Program-made: the position numbers and the translations under genes
The notes under the pieces: model-generated
The model's database searches: none
Told to the model about the DNA's origin: nothing
The model's input: the letters and a program-made list of their open reading frames with translations, nothing else
Assembly (NCBI GenBank): GCA_018655275.1
Contig: JABIJZ010000002.1
Location: 62,001-126,000 of the forward strand
DNA: 64,000 bases
Reading direction: 5' to 3'
DNA from: Candidatus Peregrinibacteria bacterium
GTDB taxonomy: Bacteria > Patescibacteriota > Gracilibacteria > UBA1369 > LOWO2-01-FULL-3
In this document: in pieces, positions 16,974-24,911 of the stretch
Layout: every line of letters starts with the position of its first letter
How positions within the stretch are numbered: the stretch's first letter is position 1

Positions 16974-16975
16974 AA

Positions 16976-17455
16976 TCAAACAACATTATTTAATCTTAAA
17001 AACAACCCATCCCTCTTCCACACACCAGCAACTTCCAAAAGATCAACAACCCTCGAGACTTTTGCCCTAAAATCAGCAGAGAAAGCAAAAGAAGCCCCAC
17101 ACCAATGACCATGGGGTAAAAAAGCCTCATGAACATCCAAGGGTTCCTCAGAATACATAAAATCTCCACCAGCAAGATGTGACACAAGAGGCCCAAGCTT
17201 ACAACCCAAAGGTTTTCCATCCCCCAACGCACACAAACCTTCATCAAAACAACACTTAAACTCCCCCCTAACAACGTCAACTCTATCAGCAACATCCAAA
17301 ATTTCTTCTTCTCCAGGTATCAACATCACAGATCCACCACAACACCCTTCACACAAACCAGTCGACAAAGCCTGTTCACAAATAGGATCAGTTCCCTCAC
17401 CCATGATACGATGAGCCTCCCTAAGAGCACCTATATATTCTTCAGAAAAAGCCAT
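16976..17455 (-). CDS. YkgJ-like Cys-cluster protein 2
   Basis: 159 aa, paralog of the next gene downstream. It shares the same Cys frame: C-E-Q-A-L-S-T-G-L-C-E-G-C-C, then E-F-K-C-C-F-D-E-G-L-C-A-L-G-D-G-K-P-L-G-C-K-L-G-P. It has a stretch HGHWCGASF where its paralog has the GCGEGGCP region. Putative metal- or Fe-S-cluster binding by comparison with YkgJ. It ends in TGA, two nt before the ATG of the paralog, so the pair is coupled. A promoter lies in the 64-nt gap after Cys-rich paralog B. Confidence 0.65.
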   Translation of the reverse strand: MAFSEEYIGALREAHRIMGEGTDPICEQALSTGLCEGCCGGSVMLIPGEEEILDVADRVDVVRGEFKCCFDEGLCALGDGKPLGCKLGPLVSHLAGGDFMYSEEPLDVHEAFLPHGHWCGASFAFSADFRAKVSRVVDLLEVAGVWKRDGLFLRLNNVV

Positions 17456-17481
17456 ACCTTAAAATCACAAAATAGTGCGAC

Positions 17482-17510
17482 ATTAAACCACTTTGCACGA
17501 AAAAAGTCAA
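17482..17510 (-). promoter_or_regulatory. Internal promoter for the YkgJ-like pair
   Basis: On the - strand: TTGACT (17505-17510), a 17-nt spacer and TTTAAT (17482-17487), 26 nt before the ATG at 17455. Confidence 0.55.
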
Positions 17511-17519
17511 TCTTGCTCA

Positions 17520-18491
17520 CTACTTCTCAAACCCAAACCCAACCTCCTTCAAAGCCAGATAAATCAGATTCTCTCCATAAAGCCCCTGCTTCCGTAATTC
17601 AGCAATAACCTCATCACGTTTTCGGAAATACTCCTCCTTAGAATACTGCTTATTCAAAATACAGTACTTCTTGTGCTTCAAATTCGTACAACCAAAACAG
17701 TGCTCACACTGATGAATACAATAACAATACGAACAATCCCTACATCCCACACCCCAAAAACTATAATTCAAATTAAAAGCTCCATCAGCACTCATACAAT
17801 CATAACAAAGCTCCCCATTATGCACATAATAGATATCAGCAGAATCCTTGCTCCCAAATCCACCCCAAGTGTACATACAATCTTCACACCCCTTCGAGTC
17901 AAAACACCAATAACACCCCTTACAATCCTCACAATAATCAGCCACACAATCTTCACATCTCAAATTCTGCACCTCGAGATGCGGCACAGAGTATCGCAAC
18001 TCAGTGAACTCCTTGAAAACCGAACCAGACTCATCCTCCCAACCTCCTTCATCAAAAAATTGTACCCTCAACTCCTCAACTTTCGCAACATACTCCTTCT
18101 TCGAATACTCCTTATTAAAAATATAATATTTCTTCCGCCGAAGACCACTACATCCAAAACAATCATTACACCCCCGACAATCCTCACACAAAAAACAATC
18201 CGTCAAATGCACCGAATTCCAACAAAAATCAGAGTTGTACAAACCTGAAGAATCCATGTTTTCGTAACAAAGTTCCGAATCCCAAATCATCATCGCATCA
18301 CAACAATCCTTTGAATCCTTCGAATGATAAAGGTGAAAACAATCCTCACAATAATCAATTCCAAAACACAAATAACAATCTTTTGATTTATAACAAAAAG
18401 GCGAATAATCACAATTCTCATTATCTTGCCGCGGAGCAAAATGCTTCGGCTCCCTGACCAACAACTCCCTGAAATCTTCTAAAAATCCCAT
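17520..18491 (-). CDS. Cys-rich duplicated protein, paralog B
   Basis: 323 aa with about 34 cysteines. It has the same layout as paralog A: an N-terminal REPKHF segment, N-E-N-C-D-Y-S, C-Y-L-C-F-G, a series of DC/xxC units, C-x-D-C-F-G-C followed by Y-Y-I-F-N-K-E-Y-S-K-K-E-Y, a linker, then a second Cys run ending H-C-F-G-C-T-N-L-K-H-K-K-Y-C-I-L-N-K-Q-Y-S-K-E-E-Y. The linker (about residues 135-165) is acidic. The conserved E-L-C-Y motif appears once in each half. No export signal. It starts 4 nt after the membrane protein gene at 18496. Function unknown; metal binding is likely from Cys density. Confidence 0.85.
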   Translation of the reverse strand: MGFLEDFRELLVREPKHFAPRQDNENCDYSPFCYKSKDCYLCFGIDYCEDCFHLYHSKDSKDCCDAMMIWDSELCYENMDSSGLYNSDFCWNSVHLTDCFLCEDCRGCNDCFGCSGLRRKKYYIFNKEYSKKEYVAKVEELRVQFFDEGGWEDESGSVFKEFTELRYSVPHLEVQNLRCEDCVADYCEDCKGCYWCFDSKGCEDCMYTWGGFGSKDSADIYYVHNGELCYDCMSADGAFNLNYSFWGVGCRDCSYCYCIHQCEHCFGCTNLKHKKYCILNKQYSKEEYFRKRDEVIAELRKQGLYGENLIYLALKEVGFGFEK

Positions 18492-18495
18492 AAAA

Positions 18496-18945
18496 TCAAC
18501 AGGTTAAAAGTACAACCAAAGCAACACCCCCTATCACCCATTGAGTATACCACCAACGTGGCCCCTCGAGACTTGAATGCGCATATTCAAAAAAACTAAT
18601 CACCAAACGAGACTTCAACAACCTTCCCAAAAACTCAACAACATCAGGAATAGCAGCAAAAAAAGCTCCCCAAAAAATCACCGAACCAAGCTCAGAAGAA
18701 GCAGTAAAAGAAAAACTTAAAATAATCGCAATACCCACCAAAGGCTCCAGACTTTTAAACAGAATCTCCCAAGCATTCTTCTTAGAAATTCCCAATTTCC
18801 AAAAATCCTTAGGAGTCTCCGGATCCATGTGCGGAATCAAATCCAAAACGAAATGAGACAAAAAAGCCACAGGAATCACAAGAGCAAAATCTCCAGAAAC
18901 TTTCCCTATAGCCGCTCCAGTTAACATATGAATTGACCCAAGCAT
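18496..18945 (-). CDS. Membrane protein, DUF457/YdjM-like
   Basis: 149 aa with three or four hydrophobic segments. The N-terminus H-M-L-T-G-A-A-I-G and the later SHFVLDLIPHMD (His and Asp at a helix end) resemble the small integral membrane metal-dependent-hydrolase-like family (DUF457/YdjM). Activity of that family is not established. It is sandwiched between Cys-rich paralogs C (9 nt upstream) and B (4 nt downstream) and is therefore almost certainly co-transcribed with them; it may anchor or serve them at the membrane (inference). Confidence 0.55.
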   Translation of the reverse strand: MLGSIHMLTGAAIGKVSGDFALVIPVAFLSHFVLDLIPHMDPETPKDFWKLGISKKNAWEILFKSLEPLVGIAIILSFSFTASSELGSVIFWGAFFAAIPDVVEFLGRLLKSRLVISFFEYAHSSLEGPRWWYTQWVIGGVALVVLLTC

Positions 18946-18954
18946 AATTATTGA

Positions 18955-19899
18955 TTAACAATCAATCTTCTCCCCCTCAGGAACCATCCACTTTCCCCAC
19001 TCCCCATCTTTCTTCATTTGCTCGATAAGCTCAGCCCTCTTCTTCCAATATTCCTCCTCCGGATATTTCTTATTCAAAATCATAAATTCCCCATGATTCA
19101 CACTCACACACCCAAAACAATTCTTAGAGTTAAAAACCTGAAAACAATAATCACAATCCCTTACAACCTCACAATAATGACAAAACGAACAGTTATTCGC
19201 CTTCCCAACCCACTGAACCTCATAACACATCTCCAAATCCACAGACCCCCCAACCTCGAGAGTATCACGATTCCGATCTCCATAAACCGCATACAACCGA
19301 TCACAATACATACAATCCTGCAATTTACTCGAGCTAAAACAACACACAACATTCTTCACATCCTCCAAATGATTTCCTGTAGAATCCTCCCCTCGATAAA
19401 TCATCGCATACTGTCGCGGCACCTTAAGCTTCAATCTCTCAAATTCAGCCCAAATCACATCAAGCCCCTTCTGCTTCCACTCAGCCACTCCTTTCTCATA
19501 TTCCTCCTGGGACAATTGCTCATTGAACAAACAATAGTTCTTCTGCCGAAGCCCAACACCCCCAAAACAACTGTTGCACCCCACACAATCATAACAAAAC
19601 GACGACTGACTCACCCGCCGACAATCCTGCAACCACGTCCCATCCACACAATCCCTACAATTCAGGCACGAATAACAAAGCTCACACCTGTCACATTCGC
19701 TCGAATCACAACAATCTTTGAGGTCACACCCCTCATAACAATAAAAACAATCCCAAAACTTATCCGCACTAAAACACATATAACAATTCTTCGAAAAATA
19801 CAGATAATCATCGAAATCACAATTCGTGTTCTTGAACCCACGAATTGCAATATGCGGAGTCTTCTGCTTGAGCGCCCAATAGTCTTGGAAAAATGTCAT
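18955..19899 (-). CDS. Cys-rich duplicated protein, paralog C
   Basis: 314 aa with about 33 cysteines. Architecture follows A and B: N-T-N-C-D-F-D, F-S-K-N-C-Y-M-C-F-S, a dense run D-C-C-D-S-S-E-C-D-R-C-E-L-C-Y-S-C, then G-C-N-S-C-F-G and N-Y-C-L-F-N-E-Q-L-S-Q-E-E-Y. After a helical linker the second half repeats the scheme and closes with N-C-F-G-C-V-S-V-N-H-G-E-F-M-I-L-N-K-K-Y. The end E-Q-M-K-K-D-G-E-W-G-K is shared with paralog A (M-K-K-D-G-E-Y-G-R). First structural gene after the TrmB-like regulator 2 (35-nt gap), so it probably heads the operon 19899-16413. Confidence 0.85.
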   Translation of the reverse strand: MTFFQDYWALKQKTPHIAIRGFKNTNCDFDDYLYFSKNCYMCFSADKFWDCFYCYEGCDLKDCCDSSECDRCELCYSCLNCRDCVDGTWLQDCRRVSQSSFCYDCVGCNSCFGGVGLRQKNYCLFNEQLSQEEYEKGVAEWKQKGLDVIWAEFERLKLKVPRQYAMIYRGEDSTGNHLEDVKNVVCCFSSSKLQDCMYCDRLYAVYGDRNRDTLEVGGSVDLEMCYEVQWVGKANNCSFCHYCEVVRDCDYCFQVFNSKNCFGCVSVNHGEFMILNKKYPEEEYWKKRAELIEQMKKDGEWGKWMVPEGEKIDC

Positions 19900-19934
19900 G
19901 GCTGAATTCTAACTCCAGGCTCAAAAAAACTCAA

Positions 19935-20672
19935 CTAAAGACTTCCCCAAGCATGATCAAAAAGAACCCTCTGAGTCTTCGCCAAAGCTGGACTAAAAAT
20001 CTCAGTCGCAGAGACCTCCTTTTCCCCATAAGAGATCATATAAACCTTATTCTCACAAACAATAGTATCAGACTCAAAAACAAACCCTTTTTTTAAGATT
20101 TTCATTTCGTGATTCTTAGAATTATACTTCAACATATATTCATCCGCCTCCTCACAATCAATCAATATTTCTCGAGCTTTCCCACCCCGAGCCTTCAAAC
20201 CTTCAGGAATTTCATAGTGATACTCAGGCATTGCCTTTTTCACCAATTTCGGATTAAAAAAAGCAACAAACTCCTTTTGCTTAAGAACTTCCTCATAAAC
20301 CCGTTTCACAGCCTCTTTCCCCTCAAAAAATCTCACAGTGGGAGTAACAGAAAGCTTATTTTCAACCATCTCCAAATCCAACATCTTTTCCTCAAGCAAA
20401 TTCGAAATAAATTGCAAATCAGCCCTCTTCACCTTTAATAAATCAGGGATGTTTTTGACAGAAATACACTTAACATACTTAATCCCAGCCCGACCGAACT
20501 CTTCCACCAAACCAACCTTAGCCAAATTCTCCAACACCAAATACATAGACGAACGAGGCATCCCAATCTGTTTCGCAATTACACTCACAGGCTGAGCTCC
20601 AAGCTCAAGCAACCTGAGAAAAGTCTTCTCCTCTCTCTGCCCAAGCCCAAAATATTCAAACAATTCCTTCAT
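19935..20672 (-). CDS. TrmB-family transcriptional regulator 2
   Basis: 245 aa. Winged helix at residues about 1-70: G-L-G-Q-R-E-E-K-T-F-L-R-L-L, QPVSVIAKQIGMPRSSMYLV, L-E-N-L-A-K-V-G-L-V and the wing A-G-I-K-Y-V-K. The C-terminal region (about 110-245) with V-R-F-F-E-G-K-E-A-V-K-R-V-Y matches the effector part of regulator 1 (V-T-F-Y-E-G-E-K-G-M-R-Q-A-Y), so the two are paralogs. Upstream of the Cys-rich operon by 35 nt and in the same direction; likely its regulator (inference). Confidence 0.85.
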   Translation of the reverse strand: MKELFEYFGLGQREEKTFLRLLELGAQPVSVIAKQIGMPRSSMYLVLENLAKVGLVEEFGRAGIKYVKCISVKNIPDLLKVKRADLQFISNLLEEKMLDLEMVENKLSVTPTVRFFEGKEAVKRVYEEVLKQKEFVAFFNPKLVKKAMPEYHYEIPEGLKARGGKAREILIDCEEADEYMLKYNSKNHEMKILKKGFVFESDTIVCENKVYMISYGEKEVSATEIFSPALAKTQRVLFDHAWGSL

Positions 20673-20691
20673 ATTTCCTGACGATTACAGT

Positions 20692-20704
20692 TGTTGTCAC
20701 AACA
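20692..20704. promoter_or_regulatory. Candidate operator of TrmB-like regulator 2
   Basis: Perfect inverted repeat TGTTGT-C-ACAACA. It sits 13 nt past the -10 box of the regulator's promoter, in the same position as the palindrome at 15611-15631. The sequence differs from that site except for shared TTGT/ACAA ends. Confidence 0.45.
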
Positions 20705-20717
20705 TGACGACACTTAA

Positions 20718-20746
20718 ATACTACACTTTTACAGATCAAAACACAA
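20718..20746 (-). promoter_or_regulatory. Promoter for regulator 2 and the Cys-rich operon
   Basis: On the - strand: TTGTGT (20741-20746), a 17-nt spacer and TAGTAT (20718-20723). Confidence 0.5.
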
Positions 20747-20774
20747 GCAAAACTCCCCATCCTGCCACACACCC

Positions 20775-20803
20775 TTGACACTACATCGAAATATTGTTAT
20801 AGT
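20775..20803 (+). promoter_or_regulatory. Promoter for the operon at 20832
   Basis: TTGACA (20775-20780), a 17-nt spacer and TATAGT (20798-20803); the ATG follows 28 nt later. Confidence 0.7.
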
Positions 20804-20831
20804 CCAGCCTTAACAATTCACACCCATTCCT

Positions 20832-21878
20832 ATGACAGAAGTAAAAACAGACAAACAGCTCAAAACAGAAGTAACAAAAGCTCTTCAAGGAGACGAGAAA
20901 AATCTCACTGCAGTACTGCAAGTCGTAAGTCCGTACGAGGCAATGCGTCACCCGGAGAACGCTGATGTACGTTTGGATCCAAATCATTACGGAAAATTCG
21001 CCCAAGCAGTAGCAGAATTAGCAGAAGCAACAAACGCAGAAGCCATTAGGTTAAGTGACGTAGCCTCTGTTCTCCATATCCGAGAAGAAGTCCACGGAGA
21101 CACCTCAGAAGCCCTATCTTCACTCTTCGAAGAAAACGGAAAAATCGAACCACAACAATACGACAAAATAGTAGTTCCAACAAACTTGGAGGAACTTGAA
21201 GAAATCCTCAAAAAATCCAGAAAAGTTACAGTAAGAGGCTACTCTTTCGACAATCCTAGGCTTCGAACACCTTACCCAACAGACACCGGCACAGGCCTTC
21301 TCGCAAAAAAAGACGACATCTGGATAGGAAATACAGGCAGAAATACAGGCAGAAATTCAACCGTAATAGAAGCCAAAAACGAAGAATGGTCAGAAGGAGC
21401 AATCCAACTCCTAAAAGGATTCTTCATGTCAGGCCACAAACTCGAATGCATTATAGAAAACGAGGAGAAATCACCAAAACTGCCTGAAGGAGTAGAACAA
21501 ATCAGCCAAGAAGAAGCCGAAATGTTGGCAGAGCGTTTCATGCTCAGAGGAAACGAATATGATAAAAGCGCCTCATTTTTGATGGTCAGCCAAAACCACG
21601 GAGCAATCAGTGCCGAACAAGCATTAAAAACACTTCATCGTCACCTAGGAGGCGTAACAGGAATGCACGAAAACACCCTACAAGACATCAAAAAAAGATT
21701 TCCAGATCTAGTTGGATTCGAGGGAAAAGTATACCTAAATTCAGTGCCCGGCTCAATGATAGCAGCCATTGATGTATATGGAGTCAAAGACGACAAACTA
21801 GAATTCAAACTCCAATGCGTAATGTACGGCAACGGAATCTTCCCAGCATCAAGAAACGGAGAAACAATAGAGCATTAA
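20832..21878 (+). CDS. Conserved-looking protein of unknown function
   Basis: 348 aa, soluble, acidic. No family recognised. Sequence features: a helical N-terminus, a central region with R-G-Y-S-F-D-N-P-R-L-R-T-P-Y, and a C-terminal half with H-R-H-L-G-G-V-T-G-M-H-E and a likely beta-rich end. A perfect 12-nt tandem duplication (21329-21352) repeats the residues N-T-G-R. It has a strong promoter and heads a run of three + strand genes (9-nt gap, then a 13-nt overlap) to 23314. Confidence 0.6.
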   Translation: MTEVKTDKQLKTEVTKALQGDEKNLTAVLQVVSPYEAMRHPENADVRLDPNHYGKFAQAVAELAEATNAEAIRLSDVASVLHIREEVHGDTSEALSSLFEENGKIEPQQYDKIVVPTNLEELEEILKKSRKVTVRGYSFDNPRLRTPYPTDTGTGLLAKKDDIWIGNTGRNTGRNSTVIEAKNEEWSEGAIQLLKGFFMSGHKLECIIENEEKSPKLPEGVEQISQEEAEMLAERFMLRGNEYDKSASFLMVSQNHGAISAEQALKTLHRHLGGVTGMHENTLQDIKKRFPDLVGFEGKVYLNSVPGSMIAAIDVYGVKDDKLEFKLQCVMYGNGIFPASRNGETIEH

Positions 21879-21887
21879 TTCACACAA

Positions 21888-23039
21888 ATGGACTCAGAAA
21901 CACAACATACAGAAGCCCCAGAACAAGAGCCCCAAGGCTCAAAAGTTTGGGAAATAATTAAAGATTTCGGCAACAGAGCATTAAAATGCATCAACAAACC
22001 TTTCGAAATCTTTGTTAGAAAAAACATCAAAACACTCACAGAGCTAGGCCCAAATCCAAAGGAAAGCGGAATCATAGAAGAATCCATCACAGACAAATAT
22101 ATACCCGCAACAAGAAACGCAGTTCTTTGCACACTTCTGGGAACTCCCGGCGTATTGATAATGTCAGATCCCAGCAAAATATTCTTCCTCCTAACAATCA
22201 TCGCATCAGTAACAGGTATTGCTTGGTTTCAAATGAGTTTAAAAGAAGTAAAATCAAAATTTTCAATCTTCGGTGTTGAACTGACAAAAGACATGCTAGA
22301 AGCTTTCGTAACAACTGTACTAATCACAACACTAACAGCCGGACATTCATTATTCAGCGAGGAAACAAGCACCATCATGAGATGGGCACAAGAAGCAAAC
22401 CTCGACGTCTCACAAATTCTTGAATCCACATACTTCAAAGTAGGATCAAAAATCGCGACAGCAATAGTTGGATTACGTATAGTAATCAATAAACTAATCG
22501 TCCCCGTAATAAAATTCGACGCAAACGACGCAATGCTTACAGGCTCAGCTGATTCAGCAAAAAAATTCTATGAAGAATCAATTTCTGCCCTAAGAGAAGC
22601 AAGCAAAGTGCTAAAAGGAAAACATTCATTAGAAGCAGCAAACCTGCAAATATCAACCGCTCTAAACAACTATTACGAATACCTCCTGCAAATGAAAGCC
22701 CCAATACCAGAACATCTGAACGAAAATGCTCTTCAGGAATTAACAGATAACCCAACAATAGCTCAGAAAGATTTTGACGAGAAGGTAATGCCTATACTTA
22801 AAAATTGCCTAGAACAATACAAGCCTTTCGTAGAAGACAACCCAGCCATACAACATAAATACTTAAGAGCCATAAGGCTAATAGAAAACCTCGAAAAATC
22901 ATACCAGGAAGAACAACCACCAAACCAAAATCTCGCAGACGAAACAATCGCAGAAACCTTCAACAATCTATCAACACTACAAGAACTTTTTCAAGACAGT
23001 CTAATCACATTAAACAAAAACACAACATGGCAGAACTAG
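21888..23039 (+). CDS. Membrane protein with helical cytosolic tail, unknown function
   Basis: 383 aa. Hydrophobic segments occur near residues 75-93, 98-116, 137-155 and 190-210, followed by about 170 residues that look mostly alpha-helical and acidic (A-K-K-F-Y-E-E-S-I-S-A-L-R-E-A). No signal peptide and no known domain. The C-terminal region could form a TPR-like helical array but no clear repeat is visible. Overlaps the next gene by 13 nt. Confidence 0.6.
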   Translation: MDSETQHTEAPEQEPQGSKVWEIIKDFGNRALKCINKPFEIFVRKNIKTLTELGPNPKESGIIEESITDKYIPATRNAVLCTLLGTPGVLIMSDPSKIFFLLTIIASVTGIAWFQMSLKEVKSKFSIFGVELTKDMLEAFVTTVLITTLTAGHSLFSEETSTIMRWAQEANLDVSQILESTYFKVGSKIATAIVGLRIVINKLIVPVIKFDANDAMLTGSADSAKKFYEESISALREASKVLKGKHSLEAANLQISTALNNYYEYLLQMKAPIPEHLNENALQELTDNPTIAQKDFDEKVMPILKNCLEQYKPFVEDNPAIQHKYLRAIRLIENLEKSYQEEQPPNQNLADETIAETFNNLSTLQELFQDSLITLNKNTTWQN

Positions 23040-23314
23040 ACAAAGACAATATCGAAATATTAAGAGCTTATGAAGCCCTTAAAGTCCATCCAACAACTTT
23101 GGCAATACGAAAACGTCTAAAGAGAGGAGAACATATTACAATAGCCTGCCCAAAACATAAACCACTTATAGAAGAAGTTGAAACAGCAATTAATACAGAA
23201 AAAGGAATTACAGAAGAAATGCAAAACAGACTAAGAACAATAGAAGTATGCCAAGCATGCAAACTGGCAATTGCTGCTATTCACGAAGAGCCATCAAACC
23301 TTATATTAAAGTAA
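23027..23314 (+). CDS. Small protein with two Cys pairs, unknown
   Basis: 95 aa. Contains a T-I-A-C-P-K-H-K-P motif and V-C-Q-A-C-K, giving three Cys and one His that could bind a zinc ion. Helical elsewhere. No family recognised. Its start lies inside the end of the membrane protein gene (13-nt overlap), which suggests translational coupling. Confidence 0.5.
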   Translation: MAELDKDNIEILRAYEALKVHPTTLAIRKRLKRGEHITIACPKHKPLIEEVETAINTEKGITEEMQNRLRTIEVCQACKLAIAAIHEEPSNLILK

Positions 23315-23333
23315 TTTAAATATATATAGCAGC

Positions 23334-23362
23334 TTGACATCCAACCTCTTAATTAGTATGCT
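23334..23362 (+). promoter_or_regulatory. Promoter for the small basic protein gene
   Basis: TTGACA (23334-23339), a 17-nt spacer and TATGCT (23357-23362), 38 nt before the ATG at 23401. Confidence 0.6.
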
Positions 23363-23400
23363 CCACCTCGCATTTAGCGAAAATTTTAAACTTACTCAAA

Positions 23401-23616
23401 ATGACTAATAAACACGCTTCAAAACAGCACGGAGCAGCTCAAGTAAACGAGCAACGCCCAAAATCTAAACTAAGAAAACGAAACAACAAACACGCATCAG
23501 TAGCCCGAAAAATGGTTATCATCGAAGAACGACGTGCAGCAGCAAAAGCTCCAAAGGCTCCTGCAAAACCAGCGCCAAAGAAAGAAACACCAGCAAAAGA
23601 AGCTAAAGAGTCTTAA
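23401..23616 (+). CDS. Small basic Lys/Ala/Pro-rich protein
   Basis: 71 aa, strongly basic. The N-terminal part has K-S-K-L-R-K-R-N-N-K-H; the C-terminal third is a low-complexity Ala-Pro-Lys tail (A-P-K-A-P-A-K-P-A-P-K-K), like the tails of histone-like and some ribosomal proteins. Nucleic-acid binding is plausible but there is no recognisable domain. It has its own promoter and a terminator (23639-23672) that lies inside the convergent folC coding region. Confidence 0.6.
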   Translation: MTNKHASKQHGAAQVNEQRPKSKLRKRNNKHASVARKMVIIEERRAAAKAPKAPAKPAPKKETPAKEAKES

Positions 23617-24838
23617 GAATCTTCCCAACTAAGAAATGAGACCCGGTCACAACCAAGACCTGGTCTTTTTTTAATCCTTTTTTCGCTCGCACAAAAGCTT
23701 TTCCAAAATCCTCTTCAACAACAACCTCAACACCTCGCCCACCACCATATATCTTTGCAAGCTCAGCCCCCATTCGCCCACGAATATCATGCGAAGAAGT
23801 GAAAACCACCTTCCCAACCTCAAGTCCAGAAAACAACTTCTTCAAAAAACCAGAAACGTCCTTACCCTTCATCATCGAAATCAAAAAGACAAACTCCCGA
23901 CCAGAAAACTCAGACTTCAATTTTGCATTCAAAACCTTCGCACTCTCAACAGTATGCGCAATATCGAAAACCACACCATCCCGAACCTGAAATCGCCCAA
24001 GAACCTCCAACTTTTCATAAACCTTTCCAAACAACTCTTCATCAAACTCATCAATCTCATCACGATCCACCATAACCATCAAAATCTCACGCACAACTGC
24101 ATAGTTATCCCCCACGTCCCCTTCAACATAACAAACAGGCACCTCAAACTTTCGCCCAACCAATTCACTCAAAACCCTCGCCCTTTGCGGCGCAATCACT
24201 AAAGGAACTTGCTTCTGCTCATTATACGCCTTCACAATCCCCAATTTCTCACCCAAAATCTCACGATAAGTTTCACCCAAAACCTCAGTATGCTCCTTCT
24301 CCACAGTCGTAAGACAAGTCACAACAGGTCGCACAACATTCGTCGCATCAAGCCTCCCCCCAAGCCCAACCTCAATCACAGCAAAATCAACACCCACCTC
24401 GAGAAAATACTCCATCACTAAAGCAAAAAGAATCTCAAAATACGTCACATATCGCCCCTTATCTTGATCCACCCATTCATCCAAAAACTCCCGCACCTTC
24501 TCAACCCTCCCAACAAAATCTTTCTTCGAAATCTGTCGCATCTTTCCACCAGACCCCACAACAAAACTCTCAGTAGCATCAACAATATACGGCGATGTAA
24601 AAAGCCCCACCTTCTTCCCAGCCGCCCCCAAATACCCAGCCACCAAAGAACTCGTCGTCCCTTTCCCTTTAGACCCAGCCACATGCACACATTTCAGATC
24701 TCGATATCGAAGCCCATACGCCTTCAAAAACCTCTCATATCGACGTAAATCAAAAAAATCCTCATTATATTTGTACTCAACAATATCTTCGTACGAGACG
24801 AACGACTTCAGATATTTTATTGCTTGGTCAAAATTCAT
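23603..24838 (-). CDS. folC: Folylpolyglutamate synthase / dihydrofolate synthase family (Mur ligase)
   Basis: About 411 aa from ATG 24838 (MNFDQAIKYLKSF). The longer frame from 24913 would overlap the divergent gene's start and looks spurious. Mur-ligase marks: V-A-G-S-K-G-K-G-T-T-S-S (P-loop), the L-F-T-S-P-Y loop, VIEVGLGGRLDATNV, and D-I-A-H-T-V-E-S (family D-x-A-H-N). Adds glutamate to folates. The Asn of the last motif is Thr here. Its 3' end overlaps the convergent small basic gene by 14 nt. Confidence 0.85.
   Translation of the reverse strand: MNFDQAIKYLKSFVSYEDIVEYKYNEDFFDLRRYERFLKAYGLRYRDLKCVHVAGSKGKGTTSSLVAGYLGAAGKKVGLFTSPYIVDATESFVVGSGGKMRQISKKDFVGRVEKVREFLDEWVDQDKGRYVTYFEILFALVMEYFLEVGVDFAVIEVGLGGRLDATNVVRPVVTCLTTVEKEHTEVLGETYREILGEKLGIVKAYNEQKQVPLVIAPQRARVLSELVGRKFEVPVCYVEGDVGDNYAVVREILMVMVDRDEIDEFDEELFGKVYEKLEVLGRFQVRDGVVFDIAHTVESAKVLNAKLKSEFSGREFVFLISMMKGKDVSGFLKKLFSGLEVGKVVFTSSHDIRGRMGAELAKIYGGGRGVEVVVEEDFGKAFVRAKKGLKKDQVLVVTGSHFLVGKILKTL
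23639..23672 (+). terminator. Rho-independent terminator
   Basis: Stem AGACCCGGTC (23639-23648) pairs with GACCTGGTCT (23657-23666) with one mismatch, 8-nt loop, then a T run. It serves the gene ending at 23616 and lies within folC on the other strand. Confidence 0.7.
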
Positions 24839-24911
24839 AGTTTTGGATAAAGTCCAGGCCCCACTATACCACACCCTTGAGTCCGGACTCGCCTTAATGT
24901 ATAAATAAACC

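Noticed and set aside
14507-19899. Cys-rich proteins as ferredoxins or metallothioneins
   Set aside because: No CxxCxxCxxxCP ferredoxin box, and length, aromatic content and internal duplication are unlike metallothioneins.
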